64,000 nt of DNA from an uncultured Kushneria sp. GTDB taxonomy: Bacteria; Pseudomonadota; Gammaproteobacteria; Pseudomonadales; Halomonadaceae. The position numbers and the translations under genes are program-made. The stretch is from the NCBI RefSeq assembly GCF_947497025.1, contig NZ_CANMFC010000004.1:310001-374000 (forward strand), given 5' to 3'. A model generated the notes under the pieces. That model saw only the letters and a list, made by a program, of their open reading frames with translations. It was not told the origin of the DNA and made no database searches. Below, piece after piece: positions 1-8,577 of this stretch (within the stretch, counting starts at the first letter, position 1; each line of letters opens with the position of its first letter).

Positions 1-1698
1 CCGGGTGCCGATAGCTGAGATCAGGTTCTCGGACTGGCTGGCGAGCTTCTGGCCTCCCTTGAGCGTGATGGCAATCGTGGTCACGCCTTCATAACGATCG
101 GGCGATTCGATGCGAGAGCGCAGCCCGTACCACTGCACGTCATCCTGTATCTGGGTGTCGGTGCTCTTCTCACCGATGCGGCGCATGCGCACTTCGGGGC
201 GCATGGCATAGGGCAGGCTGATGCGTTGCGTGAAACCCAGCTGATCCAGCGTTGAATCCTTGAAGGTGCGCTTGACGGAGGTCCAGGCGCCGCGGTCCGC
301 GATGTCGCGCCACTGGATCTCGACCTGTACCGAATACTCTTTCAGATCGCCATCATCATCGATCTCCGCCAGCCCGCTGGGGAACATCACATCCCACTCG
401 ATGGCACTGGTCGTGGCCCCATAGGGGCAAGCCACGAACGCGCCGGCCCAGTCGCCCTCAACGGTCGAGGCATCCAGCACCACGGTCGTGTCACGGCTGG
501 TCTCAGAATTGAAGCCCGGCCAGTCCTGGTCGGATTCACCCGCGTCGTTGAGACGCGACACCGTAATCTGCTGGCTGGATGCCGACACAATGGAATACTT
601 GAAACCGGGAAACCCAAAGGCGCTGCGCTTCGAACCGGTGGCCAGATAACGGGCTGGCTGTCCGTTGGTGTTGTTGAGCGTGATGCGCCCGGGCTGGCCG
701 TCTTCGTGCGAGTAGCTGGCCACCACATAGGTGCCGGCATTATCGCCCGCCAGCTCGACCGGCATGCCTTCATACGGGTCCAGCGCAGTGAAGTCGCCCT
801 CGATGATGTCAGCGGCATCGCCACCGTCGATCACGATGACATCCTGCGGTACCCGAATGATGGCGATCATGCCCGACTGCCAGCCGTCCGGGAACGAACC
901 GGCATCGTTGGGTATGGTGACCAGTGAGCCGCTCAGGATGTAGGCACTGGCCGAGGGATTGCGGCTGACCGAATACGTGGTGGCCAGCTCGACACCGGCG
1001 GTACCGGTAGACGTACCGCCAACCTCCGGCGCGTCATGCCAATGGATCCGCGCGGGGTGATCGATGAATTCGCCCGGGCCAAAGATCTGGTATTCGCCAC
1101 CCGAGCCCAGCGAGATGATGGGCGTGTCGCCCACATAGACATCTTCGGGATCGATCAGGTACTGGCCATTGGCAAAGCACAGCAGCATTTCCGTGCGTTG
1201 CTCGCGCTTTGATTCAAACCAACGCCGCGGCGGGTTGAGATAGTCCGGATACCGGCGCATGCGGCCGGCGACTTCTGGGCGCACCGCGCCCAGCTTGGGC
1301 TTGTTGCCCTTGGCATTCGCGCCGTAGAGCTCCTGCCCCTTGCCCGGTGAGTTGTAGTCGTTGCCGGAAATGCTGGGCGTGTTCACGAACAGCTTGAACA
1401 CGCTGTTGATCACGCTGGAAACAATCGAGCCGATCGCTTCAAAGGCGCCGCCCTTGGGCTCGATCACGATCTTCACGCAGTCGTCACCGGTAATGCGTGT
1501 GTGCGCCCATGCCATTGGCGGGATCAGGCAACCGTTGAGCGTGATGCTGATCGGCGGCTGCTGGCCGGCCTGCGCCAGATACGCCACGTTCTGGTAACCG
1601 TGCACCTCCGCCAGCAGCCACTGCTCGAGCGTCACGTCATCGGCGTAGTGCGTTTCAGCCGGGCGTCCTTCCAGGCTCGATGGGTAGATCTCGATCAC
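1..1698 (-). CDS. Tail tip attachment protein, TipJ/J family (partial)
   Basis: Phage host-specificity protein at the tail tip, expected to contact the receptor. The frame is open from a GTG at 1698 to the window edge (566 codons), so the C-terminus is missing. The protein begins VIEIYPSSLEGRPAETHY and contains the stretch GKGQELYGANAKGNKPKLG followed by RPEVAGRMRRYPDYLNPPRRW, which is typical of TipJ-type proteins. The GTG is supported by a GAGG element eight bases upstream and overlaps the NlpC/P60 gene by 44 bases. It is the last visible gene of the leftward structural operon. The family call is by memory of motifs and gene order. Confidence 0.85.
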   Translation of the reverse strand, partial: MIEIYPSSLEGRPAETHYADDVTLEQWLLAEVHGYQNVAYLAQAGQQPPISITLNGCLIPPMAWAHTRITGDDCVKIVIEPKGGAFEAIGSIVSSVINSVFKLFVNTPSISGNDYNSPGKGQELYGANAKGNKPKLGAVRPEVAGRMRRYPDYLNPPRRWFESKREQRTEMLLCFANGQYLIDPEDVYVGDTPIISLGSGGEYQIFGPGEFIDHPARIHWHDAPEVGGTSTGTAGVELATTYSVSRNPSASAYILSGSLVTIPNDAGSFPDGWQSGMIAIIRVPQDVIVIDGGDAADIIEGDFTALDPYEGMPVELAGDNAGTYVVASYSHEDGQPGRITLNNTNGQPARYLATGSKRSAFGFPGFKYSIVSASSQQITVSRLNDAGESDQDWPGFNSETSRDTTVVLDASTVEGDWAGAFVACPYGATTSAIEWDVMFPSGLAEIDDDGDLKEYSVQVEIQWRDIADRGAWTSVKRTFKDSTLDQLGFTQRISLPYAMRPEVRMRRIGEKSTDTQIQDDVQWYGLRSRIESPDRYEGVTTIAITLKGGQKLASQSENLISAIGTR

Positions 1699-2086
1699 GG
1701 TAATACCTCACCCGGGTGTATTGACGTTCGAATTCAGGGATGCGCATCCAGCGCGGGCCGCCAGGGCGCGTCTCCAGCACGGCGAGATCACCTTCTATCT
1801 CGACCACCACGGCGACGTGCAGGCACAGACGACCGCGATAAACCGCCGCGATGGCACCGGGGAATGGCTCGCATTCCTGCATCAACTCCCGCTGTCGATC
1901 GTGGGCCTCTGTCAGAGACTCCTTGTCCATGGCATGGATACCGCCGAAGGATGGCAGCAGCGGCAGCCCGTAGAGCCGGTGGCGTACCTCGCGCACCAAT
2001 GCCCAGCAGTCATAGGCCGGACGGCCGCGCACGAGCTCGCCGCGCCCACAGTCCTGGTAGACTGAGGTCAGGTATTCATTGAGCAT
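1655..2086 (-). CDS. NlpC/P60-family tail assembly peptidase
   Basis: 143-residue protein resembling the lambda K-type tail assembly cysteine peptidase (C40 family). The likely nucleophile lies in the segment AYDCWALVREV (about residue 26), and a candidate catalytic His lies in CLHVAVVVEI. In phages of this class the protein is part of the tail tip and may degrade peptidoglycan locally during DNA entry. It sits between the DUF1833-like gene and TipJ, the usual order, and its 3' end overlaps the TipJ start. Confidence 0.85.
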   Translation of the reverse strand: MLNEYLTSVYQDCGRGELVRGRPAYDCWALVREVRHRLYGLPLLPSFGGIHAMDKESLTEAHDRQRELMQECEPFPGAIAAVYRGRLCLHVAVVVEIEGDLAVLETRPGGPRWMRIPEFERQYTRVRYYRDRDLPIEPGRTPG

Positions 2087-2095
2087 GGTGAGTGC

Positions 2096-2590
2096 CTACA
2101 GGTAGATAAGGCCGGGTGAGAACTGCGAGGTGTAACGCTCACGCGGCCAGGCGGTGCCAATCATGTCGTTATAGCTGGCCGTTATTTTTGCCATGCCGCC
2201 CTGCATGGTCACGTCCTTGACGATCATCTGCATGGGCAGCTCGGCGGGCTCGTCCAGATTGGTGGAGAGATAGAGGCGGTACGTCATGCGCACCGGATAG
2301 CCGGCCTTGTGGGTCTGGTCGATGATGCGCGACACCTCACCCATCAAGTTAACGAGCCCAAGCTGGATAGCCTGCTGGCCGCTGGTGTCGTGCTTCGGAA
2401 GCGCCACCTTCATGGCGCAACCTTCAAAAACGGCTGAATCGCCGCCGGGCAGAGTAACCCTTATATCTTCGAAGCCCTCAACCACTCGAATGCGCTCTTC
2501 AAAACCATCGCTCGAAAATTCCAGCGTTGGCAGCAGCACCTGGCCGGAGGGTGCCGAGGCATACACCACGCTGAGCAGATTACTGGCCAT
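2096..2590 (-). CDS. DUF1833-like phage tail protein
   Basis: About 164 residues from the ATG at 2590 (MASNLLSVVYASAP...). A longer reading frame begins at 2638, but those first 16 residues lie entirely inside the upstream gene, so the inner start is preferred; it overlaps that gene's stop by 11 bases. Composition and position (after the tape measure, before NlpC/P60 and TipJ) match the DUF1833 tail-tip proteins of siphoviruses. Its molecular role is not established. Confidence 0.7.
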   Translation of the reverse strand: MASNLLSVVYASAPSGQVLLPTLEFSSDGFEERIRVVEGFEDIRVTLPGGDSAVFEGCAMKVALPKHDTSGQQAIQLGLVNLMGEVSRIIDQTHKAGYPVRMTYRLYLSTNLDEPAELPMQMIVKDVTMQGGMAKITASYNDMIGTAWPRERYTSQFSPGLIYL

Positions 2591-3080
2591 CGGCGGCCCC
2601 CTGTTCCCAGTAGCGGGTGTAGTAAAGGCGGGACACATCCTCGAGGCGCTCGACCGCGGTGATGAAGTCGCCGCCGGCGATGATCTCGATCGTCTCGGTC
2701 TCGGTCAGCGTCGGCCGTTCGAAAACTTCCAGCTCGGCTGAATAGCGCCAGTATTTGCCGCCGGTCAGCGTCGGCCCGTCATAGATGTCGGTAAAACGCG
2801 CTCGGTACTGCCGGATGCCCTGGGGTGTCCTGATCGGCAGCATTGCCCAGTCAGCACCATCGGTGAGGCCGTACCGGTACCACCCTTCAAACAGGGCCGC
2901 TTCCGGCTCGGTCATCAGCCATGACACCGTGACCATCGATGGCGTGGAAGTGAAGCGCTGACGCTGCCGGGCGCGCCCAGAATCCATATCGGTGCGCATC
3001 AGAGGTGAGGTGTGCTTGAATCCATACCCCTCCTGCAGCGGCAGGGGCAACGTGGCGGGATATTCTGCTAGCTTTGCCAT
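2580..3080 (-). CDS. Phage minor tail protein (hypothetical)
   Basis: 166 residues, soluble, rich in aromatic residues (WYRYGLTDGADWAML; GGKYWRYSAELEVFERP). I do not recognise a named family with certainty. It is the first gene after the tape-measure gene on the minus strand and is followed by the DUF1833-like gene with overlapping ends, so a minor tail or tail-tip component is the likely role. A small plus-strand gene and a hairpin separate it from the tape measure. Confidence 0.6.
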   Translation of the reverse strand: MAKLAEYPATLPLPLQEGYGFKHTSPLMRTDMDSGRARQRQRFTSTPSMVTVSWLMTEPEAALFEGWYRYGLTDGADWAMLPIRTPQGIRQYRARFTDIYDGPTLTGGKYWRYSAELEVFERPTLTETETIEIIAGGDFITAVERLEDVSRLYYTRYWEQGAADGQ

Positions 3081-3120
3081 CTGCTACCCTTTATCAGCAT
3101 TTTTTAATTTGGAGATTGAA

Positions 3121-3336
3121 ATGGAAATCAATGTTGGCAATTCCAGAAGTGACGCTCAAAAGATCGATGTCGTCGTCGATTTTTATTACCAAGGCGAAGA
3201 CGGTTTTGGGCGAAATGTCGAAGTTAGAACATGGGTCGATAACGTCGATTCTCGTTCTGAAAGCTATAAGGCGGCCAAGCACGAGGCTTTAAAACAGCTT
3301 AAAAAAGCCGTAGAGGCACTTGAAAAAGAACTTTGA
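3121..3336 (+). CDS. Moron: 71-residue hypothetical protein
   Basis: Small plus-strand gene lodged between two minus-strand tail genes. Start ATG at 3121 is preceded by GGAG nine bases upstream. The product (MEINVGNSRSDAQKID...) is charged, ends in a Lys/Glu-rich probable helix (KHEALKQLKKAVEALEKEL), and has no signal peptide or membrane segment. Its DNA is visibly AT-richer than the flanking genes, and it ends just before an inverted repeat. Opposite orientation, own ribosome site and different base composition are the classic signs of a moron expressed from the prophage. No function can be given. Confidence 0.6.
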   Translation: MEINVGNSRSDAQKIDVVVDFYYQGEDGFGRNVEVRTWVDNVDSRSESYKAAKHEALKQLKKAVEALEKEL

Positions 3337-3347
3337 TTTTCAAATCA

Positions 3348-3386
3348 AAAGGACGAAAGCTAATTTTCAATAACCTTTCGTCCTTT
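3348..3386. terminator. 12-bp perfect inverted repeat after the moron and the tape measure gene
   Basis: Arms AAAGGACGAAAG (3348-3359) and CTTTCGTCCTTT (3375-3386) pair perfectly with a 15-base loop that holds the tape-measure stop codon. In the minus direction the stem is followed by a T-rich stretch. It lies where a terminator for both the moron and tape-measure transcripts would be expected. Confidence 0.65.
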
Positions 3387-5826
3387 GTCCGTACTTGTTT
3401 TTCATTACATCGTGTACACGGCCATCTCCCATTGCATCAGCCACCCATACATCAATAACCCATTGCCTATCATCCTGTAATCGCTCTCTGGACTGTCCCG
3501 CTTTAGATGGATCTTCAAAGATGTTGACGTTTACCCCCCCAGCCCTATCTTGATTGCGACTCACGCTGTCCAGCGTCTGATCCAGCTTGGCGCTGGTCTG
3601 AGCGGTGGTGACACGCTCGCCCTTTTCGAGCAGCCATGTCCCGGTTTGGGGGACCGAGTCGATACCGTCGTGGGCCATGCCGCTGAGGCTGGCAGATTGC
3701 ACCGAAGAGATCTGCGCGGTCTGGTACGCCAGAGCAGCGCCGGCCGCCGCTACACCCAGCGCCGGGCCAACGAACGGAATGCCCGCCATGGCGGCGTAGG
3801 CGTCCGAGGCCGTCTTCGGCGCGTTCATGATGACCTTGGCCAGCGCATAGGCCTTCTCGAGCGCGAACGCTGCCCGGTACTCGGAGGACTGCTCACCAAA
3901 GAACGTCTTGGTGATGTCCGACATGTTGCCGAAAAACTCTTCGCCGGCGGCCATGCGCGCCACCTGTCGGGCCCGTTCGATGTCTTCGAGCTTGGCTTCG
4001 TGTTCTTCCTTTAGCGCGCGTTCCTGATCGTCCCATTGCGCGGTGAGGTCAGCGCGCTCGGAGCGGAACTCGTCCAGCATTTCGAGCTGGGTCGAGTACC
4101 ACTCTTCCAGCTTCTCCTGGGCATCATCGACCTTGTCCAGCTCGCCTAAAGGGCCGCCCACCGTGGCATCCAGCCCCTGATATTCCGGGGCATCCATGAA
4201 TGCGCCCTCGGCGATCCGGGCGGCAACGTCGGCATATTCCTGTTGCGATACCGTCATCGCATCCAGAGTCGCCAGACGCTCACGCAGCTGCGCCGTTCGC
4301 TTTTCTTCGTCGGTCTGCAGAGCGCCCAGCAGCTGCTGGTAATCCTGCGTCGCCTGCTCTTGCTCCTTGAACGCCGAGACGGTTTCCAGCGCCGCACGGG
4401 CCTGCATCAGCTGGGCATCGGTCGCACCTTCCAGCGCCAGCTTGTAGAGCTGGGTTTCATCGGCCGCCATGCCAACGGTTCTGGCCTGCAGGTCGAGCGC
4501 ATCCAGCTGTGACTGGATCGCATCGACGGCTTTCTGTGCGGCGGCGGCAGCATCCTTATCAATGGGCCCTGCGCCGGTACCGGTGGCAATACGAACCGGC
4601 AGATCGACGCCCTCGGCCATCTTGGTCTGGACGTCATCAAGGTATTTGGTGATTGCCGTGCTGGGCGGCTCACGCCCGGCAATGTCGGCCAAATCCTGCT
4701 GGAAGCCATCCAGCTCGACACGAGCATCTGCCGCCTGCTGCTGGATGCCGGCGAAGAACTCCGACTCTCTGAAGCTGCCCAGCAGATCGATGTCATCGAC
4801 ACCTGGGATAGCGTTCAGGCCACGGATGATGTTGTTGATGCCGTTGATGGCCGTCTGGATGAAGTAATCCATCGACTCATAGCCGGACCGGGCAAACTCG
4901 GCCACGGCCAGATCCATTGAGGACATGGCCACCTGAAACTGCGCATCCACTTTCTGGAATTCGTAGAAGCCGTCCAGCAGAGGACCGAGCGCCTCGACAG
5001 CATTGTGCAGCGCGCCGGGCAGTGCTTCGCGCAAACCATCGGCGCCATCGGCAGCATCGACGATGTAGTCGGCAAGCACGCTCAGATACGGTGCCAGCTC
5101 GGCGGCCAGCAGGTTGCTCATCGAACTGAAGATCGAGGTCAGCCGGGTGAACTGATCGCGGAATTCACCGAGCCGGGCAATGTCCATTTCAGACAGCACG
5201 ATGCCCAGGCTGTCAGCCTCGGCGGCCATCTCGGCAAAGCCGGCACCACCATCTTTCAACAGCGGGATCAGCGCCGTGGTGTCACTGGCCATGGCCTCCA
5301 GGTAGAAGGTCATATCGGCCTGTGACAGATTGGCCTTTTCCAGACTGTCGTAATACAGCTGCAGCGCCTGGGGGCCTGACAGGTTACGGAACTGCTCGGC
5401 AGTCACCCCAACCTGCGGGGCAATGTTCTCGAAGAAGTCGGCCATGGCGCCGCCGCCGGTGGCCATGAAATCACCGACGCGATCGTTCACGTCTTTCAGA
5501 ATGTCCGACAGCTTGTCCTGCTCGACGCCAACACTGTTGGAGGCGTACGACAGGCGCTGAAATTCTTCGACCGATGTGTTCGCCACATTGGCCTGGTTCT
5601 GCAATTCCTTCGCGCTTTCGGCTGCGTGGTTCGTGAAGGCAATCACAGCAGCGCCTGCACCAACCGCCGCAGTGCTTACGCCGACGATCGAGGCAGTCGC
5701 GGCCTTCACGCTGCTGGCGATGGCCGTCATCTGCTTTTTGGTTTGCCGCTGGGCCTGATCCAGCGGCCCGGTAAAGCCGCCGATGCGAGCCACCAGATCC
5801 AGCGTTAATTGTCCGAGGCTCGCCAT
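3367..5826 (-). CDS. Tail tape measure protein
   Basis: 819 residues, the longest structural gene seen. The N-terminal part (MASLGQLTLDLVARIGGFTG...) has the pattern of lambda-type tape measure proteins (long helices, AAVGAGAAVIAFTNHAAES near residues 50-70). The C-terminal third is a long coiled-coil region rich in Gln/Glu/Ala and a hydrophobic Ala/Gly stretch (AAMAGIPFVGPALGVAAAGA). It sets tail length and passes into the host envelope during infection. It follows the two tail-chaperone frames, the standard order. Upstream gap is 12 bases. Confidence 0.9.
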   Translation of the reverse strand: MASLGQLTLDLVARIGGFTGPLDQAQRQTKKQMTAIASSVKAATASIVGVSTAAVGAGAAVIAFTNHAAESAKELQNQANVANTSVEEFQRLSYASNSVGVEQDKLSDILKDVNDRVGDFMATGGGAMADFFENIAPQVGVTAEQFRNLSGPQALQLYYDSLEKANLSQADMTFYLEAMASDTTALIPLLKDGGAGFAEMAAEADSLGIVLSEMDIARLGEFRDQFTRLTSIFSSMSNLLAAELAPYLSVLADYIVDAADGADGLREALPGALHNAVEALGPLLDGFYEFQKVDAQFQVAMSSMDLAVAEFARSGYESMDYFIQTAINGINNIIRGLNAIPGVDDIDLLGSFRESEFFAGIQQQAADARVELDGFQQDLADIAGREPPSTAITKYLDDVQTKMAEGVDLPVRIATGTGAGPIDKDAAAAAQKAVDAIQSQLDALDLQARTVGMAADETQLYKLALEGATDAQLMQARAALETVSAFKEQEQATQDYQQLLGALQTDEEKRTAQLRERLATLDAMTVSQQEYADVAARIAEGAFMDAPEYQGLDATVGGPLGELDKVDDAQEKLEEWYSTQLEMLDEFRSERADLTAQWDDQERALKEEHEAKLEDIERARQVARMAAGEEFFGNMSDITKTFFGEQSSEYRAAFALEKAYALAKVIMNAPKTASDAYAAMAGIPFVGPALGVAAAGAALAYQTAQISSVQSASLSGMAHDGIDSVPQTGTWLLEKGERVTTAQTSAKLDQTLDSVSRNQDRAGGVNVNIFEDPSKAGQSRERLQDDRQWVIDVWVADAMGDGRVHDVMKNKYGQRTKGY

Positions 5827-5838
5827 TGACTGTCTCCG

Positions 5839-6102
5839 TTAACGCCAGGCATCCATGGCCTGATCCAGCGATATTGCCGGCTCTGATTCATGCGGCATGA
5901 AGTCGTACAACTTCACGGGGTCCGCATCCTTCTTCTTGTGTGCGTTGGTATAGAGCGCGGCCAGCAGCGCCGAGCCGCGCTCTATGCGCATGCCGGCATG
6001 CATCGTGCCGCGCTTCTGCCGATAGGCCACCCAGCTCAAAAACTCCGGGTAGCTGATGTTGCGCTGGGCCTCTTCGATCGTGCGGCCGCCGATACCGCAC
6101 AT
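5839..6102 (-). CDS. Tail assembly chaperone, T-like frame (expressed by -1 frameshift)
   Basis: The ORF from ATG 6102 encodes 87 residues (MCGIGGRTIEEAQRNISY...; DUF4035/GpT-like). It is probably made chiefly as the C-terminal part of a fusion. The same frame is open upstream to 6156, where the G-like gene carries GGGAAAG. A -1 slip there gives ...SGLGKAPDAEELTATDE... continuing into this frame without a stop: 113 residues from G plus 105 from this frame, 218 in total. This mirrors lambda gpG/gpGT, which chaperones the tape measure during tail assembly. Whether ATG 6102 is also used is unknown. Confidence 0.85.
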   Translation of the reverse strand: MCGIGGRTIEEAQRNISYPEFLSWVAYRQKRGTMHAGMRIERGSALLAALYTNAHKKKDADPVKLYDFMPHESEPAISLDQAMDAWR

Positions 6103-6134
6103 GACCAGCTCGTGCCATATCTCGTCAGTGGCGG

Positions 6135-6494
6135 TCAGCTCTTCGGCGTCTGGCGCTTTCCCAGGCCGGACACATCACCGATGACACGCAGCAGCTCCAT
6201 CGTCAGCCCATGATTGAGCGGGCCGCGTTCCGGGTCTGCCTCGCCGGTGATGTCACTGGCCTTGAAGATCGGATTGCCATCTTCATCGCAGATGCAGTAC
6301 GCAATGCGCGCCGCGCCGGCATCGCCGCCAGCACGTACCGAACTGATGTCGCTCATCGCGGTGTGATAGGAGAGCGGGCGCACATGCACCGTGGCCGTGT
6401 GCGTTTCGTCGCCCTGCTTCCATTCAATGTCGCGCTCTACCAGGGCGCCACTGAAGGCGCCCATATCCTTGAGATTGTCGAGAGTCAGTTTCAT
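6135..6494 (-). CDS. Tail assembly chaperone, G-like
   Basis: 119 residues (MKLTLDNLKDMGAFSGALVE...), matching the phage tail assembly chaperone proteins that lie between tail tube and tape measure. It ends ...GLGKRQTPKS just after the slippery heptamer GGGAAAG (6156-6162, zero frame G GGA AAG). Ribosomes that do not slip make this protein; those that slip by -1 make the longer GT-type fusion. It follows the tail tube gene with a 9-base gap. Confidence 0.85.
   Translation of the reverse strand: MKLTLDNLKDMGAFSGALVERDIEWKQGDETHTATVHVRPLSYHTAMSDISSVRAGGDAGAARIAYCICDEDGNPIFKASDITGEADPERGPLNHGLTMELLRVIGDVSGLGKRQTPKS
6156..6162 (-). promoter_or_regulatory. Programmed -1 ribosomal frameshift site GGGAAAG
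   Basis: On the minus strand the codons CTG GGA AAG contain the heptamer G GGA AAG, identical to the slippery sequence of lambda gene G. It lies six codons before the G-frame stop, and the -1 frame is open from here to 5839. Sequence, frame phasing and gene position all agree. Confidence 0.85.
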
Positions 6495-6503
6495 GGGTGT
6501 GCC

Positions 6504-6989
6504 TTATTCAGCAGCAGCTGCCTTCGGAATCCATGCGGACCCGCCTGAGCGCTGAATGGTTGCGGCCGTGGCCACGACCGAATTGCTCTGGAAGTCGAAC
6601 GGGAAGTCGGAGACGTAACCCTCGAACACGAACCACGTCCGGGTGGTCGGCAGCTCGAAGTCGGTGCCTTCAGCATTGACGGTCGGGGCCTCGGTGCCGT
6701 CTGACCAGCCGACTGCCCACTTCACATCACCAATGGTGCGGCTTTCGGACAGCTCATGCAGACGGATGTGGCTGGCATACTGCGGGTCAGCGTTGACGCC
6801 CAACGATGCCTGCCCCGGGGTGCGCAGGCCGCGCTTGTAGGTGCGGTCCTGATCTTCGAGGCAGGTTGTTTCGATCTGGTCGGCAGGCGCGCCGGCAGGG
6901 TTGAACGATGTGGCGCACTCGACCGTAACGACTTCACCGGTCTCGGGGTCCAGAAAGTAGATGTTGGTGCCTTGGGCCAGCAAAGCCAT
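6504..6989 (-). CDS. Phage tail tube protein
   Basis: 161 residues ([21 protein letters not shown]...), compact beta-rich composition with the ...[31 protein letters not shown]... type ending seen in siphovirus major tail proteins. It lies between the tail terminator gene and the tail chaperones, as in lambda V. A strong hairpin with a T run precedes it, so it may be transcribed by read-through or from its own promoter. Confidence 0.85.
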   Translation of the reverse strand: MALLAQGTNIYFLDPETGEVVTVECATSFNPAGAPADQIETTCLEDQDRTYKRGLRTPGQASLGVNADPQYASHIRLHELSESRTIGDVKWAVGWSDGTEAPTVNAEGTDFELPTTRTWFVFEGYVSDFPFDFQSNSVVATAATIQRSGGSAWIPKAAAAE

Positions 6990-7028
6990 GGTGTTCTCCT
7001 ATGCCCCGGCGGGGCGTTCTTGGGGCGT

Positions 7029-7049
7029 AAAAAAACCCGCCGCGGCGGG
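7029..7049 (-). terminator. Hairpin with T run upstream of the tail tube gene
   Basis: CCCGCCGCGGCGGG (7036-7049) is a perfect palindrome followed on the minus strand by seven T residues (7029-7035). It looks like an intrinsic terminator between the tail terminator and tail tube genes. A second GC palindrome GCCCCGGCGGGGC lies at 7003-7015. Confidence 0.6.
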
Positions 7050-7063
7050 GTCTTCTGGGGAAG

Positions 7064-7429
7064 TCAGCGTGGCGTCAGCCAGTCGACATCAAAACTGATG
7101 TGGTAATTGCGGGTGTCGGGGTCTCTGTCCTGCCCGCCCCAGCGCGTGATGTGCGCTCGAAGCTCGATGGCATCGCGTACCGCGCGGGCTGCATCAATGA
7201 CGCTGTTGGCATCAGAGCCGTACACATCGACCTGCAGGCCGAAACCATCAATGTCGGGCCGACCGGCCAGGTAATTCTCGGGTGAGCCGGTGATGACACG
7301 CCAGACGGCATAGGGATGCGCGACATCCTGCGGCGCTTCGCCGAACGGGTAGAAGCGCACCGGGGCGGCACCGAGTACCGCAGTAGCAGCAGGCGCACTG
7401 GCGACGGCCTTGAAAATCGGTGGGTACAT
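7064..7429 (-). CDS. Tail terminator/completion protein (DUF3168, gp17-like)
   Basis: 121 residues (MYPPIFKAVASAPAATAVLG...). The pattern of a short helix, AAPVRFYPFGEAPQDVAHPY, then VDVYGSDANSVIDAARAVRDAIE is characteristic of DUF3168 proteins, which cap the tail and join it to the head. It abuts the HK97-gp10-like gene by one base and is followed by the tail tube gene. Confidence 0.85.
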   Translation of the reverse strand: MYPPIFKAVASAPAATAVLGAAPVRFYPFGEAPQDVAHPYAVWRVITGSPENYLAGRPDIDGFGLQVDVYGSDANSVIDAARAVRDAIELRAHITRWGGQDRDPDTRNYHISFDVDWLTPR

Positions 7430-7917
7430 CAGCCGCCTCCGTTCTGCTTTCTGGCACGTTTGAGTGCGCGGTCGACAGCCTTTGAATACTGCTCAACAAA
7501 TTCATTGGTGACCGGCTGCAGGTTGTCGGCCAACGCAGGGCGCAGGAACGGTTCAGCGGGCATCTTCTCGGTGCCCAGCTCCAGCAGGCGCCAGTGTGGT
7601 GTTTCACCACCTGCGCCAGTATCCGGATTGCCCTTTCGCAGTTTGCCGCCACCGAGTATGCCGAGCCGAAAATGCAGGTCACCGGTCTGCTTGAACGTTT
7701 TGCCACTCCAGCGCACCGCGACGTTATCGGCGATCTTTCGGCCAGTCTCGGGGTCATCCAGTCGAGAGGCATTCTCTCTGGCCTGCTCGGCCACCAGCTG
7801 GGCGGCCTTGCGCAGCGCGAACCGGCCGCCCTTGTACTTGATGTCCTGAGAGACGCCCTCGAGCTTGGCGTTCAGAGAATTGACGCCTTCGATTTCAAAG
7901 CTGATGGAGTCAGCCAT
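7429..7917 (-). CDS. HK97-gp10-like tail/neck protein
   Basis: 162 residues (MADSISFEIEGVNSLNAKLE...). The start resembles HK97 gp10 family members, with a Lys/Ala-rich helix (RFALRKAAQLVAEQARENA) and HWRLLELGTEKMPAEPFLRP near the middle, a signature of the family. Involved in head-tail joining or tail completion. It overlaps the head closure gene by 8 bases. Confidence 0.85.
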   Translation of the reverse strand: MADSISFEIEGVNSLNAKLEGVSQDIKYKGGRFALRKAAQLVAEQARENASRLDDPETGRKIADNVAVRWSGKTFKQTGDLHFRLGILGGGKLRKGNPDTGAGGETPHWRLLELGTEKMPAEPFLRPALADNLQPVTNEFVEQYSKAVDRALKRARKQNGGG

Positions 7918-8242
7918 CGTTGACGCCTCCAGAGACGGGCATGGTCAGATACTGCCGGCCGGTGCGGGGATCAGGCAGCACGCCTTCAATGTTGTAAACC
8001 AGACCGCGGTGCAGGATGCGCATGGTGGCGTCCAGCCCGGCGCGGTACCGAATGGTGATGCGAGCGGTAATTTCAGCCTGCTCGCCGCGGGAAGCAATGA
8101 ACTCCCGAACGCTCAGCGGCTCGACGTTGGCCCAGACGGTGACCAGATCAGACCAACCCTCGACCATGGCGCCGGTATCCGGATCCTGCACGGCCGAGCG
8201 GTGCTGAATGGTGATGCGGTGACGCAGTGTGCCGGCGCGCAT
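7910..8242 (-). CDS. Head closure protein (SPP1 gp16-like head-tail joining)
   Basis: 110 residues beginning MRAGTLRHRITIQHRSAVQD, the usual start of the phage head-tail joining family, with TVWANVEPLSVREFIASRGEQ following. It seals the portal channel after packaging and provides the tail docking surface. It lies between the connector and gp10-like genes. Confidence 0.9.
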   Translation of the reverse strand: MRAGTLRHRITIQHRSAVQDPDTGAMVEGWSDLVTVWANVEPLSVREFIASRGEQAEITARITIRYRAGLDATMRILHRGLVYNIEGVLPDPRTGRQYLTMPVSGGVNDG

Positions 8243-8250
8243 GGCTTACC

Positions 8251-8562
8251 TCACAATTCCCGGGGCGGTGGCTTTTCAGGCAGTGAATGCATGGGAGGCG
8301 GATCAGGCTGATAACCGCCAGAATTGCGCGGCGTGCCATCCAGATAATGAGCAGGCGGCGCATCATTGCCAGCGCCCTCATCTGCCAACGCTTCCACCAT
8401 CTGCAGGTTGATCTCTGCCAGCCGGTTGATAGACGCCGTCTGTTCCCGGATCGCCTCGGTCTGCTCTCGAAGGGCGTTCAGAATCATTTTCTGGAAACGT
8501 TCGCTTGATGCGGTCACGGGCAATACCTCTCCATTTGTTGAGCCATGCGCGGCGACGCTCAC
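8251..8562 (-). CDS. Hypothetical phage protein with coiled-coil segment
   Basis: 103 residues from ATG 8562. The middle (MILNALREQTEAIREQTASI) looks like a short coiled coil, and the C-terminus is Pro-rich (YQPDPPPMHSLPEKPPPREL). No family recognised. It lies within the head-tail joining genes, 8 bases before the head closure gene. It could be a structural accessory; confidence that it is translated rests on its tight fit in the operon. Confidence 0.5.
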   Translation of the reverse strand: MSVAAHGSTNGEVLPVTASSERFQKMILNALREQTEAIREQTASINRLAEINLQMVEALADEGAGNDAPPAHYLDGTPRNSGGYQPDPPPMHSLPEKPPPREL

Positions 8563-8577
8563 ATCCCGGGCAGGCCA

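Noticed and set aside
387-1142. Minus-strand ORFs of 145 and 69 codons inside the TipJ region
   Set aside because: They are shadows of the TipJ frame, which is open throughout with a sensible protein.
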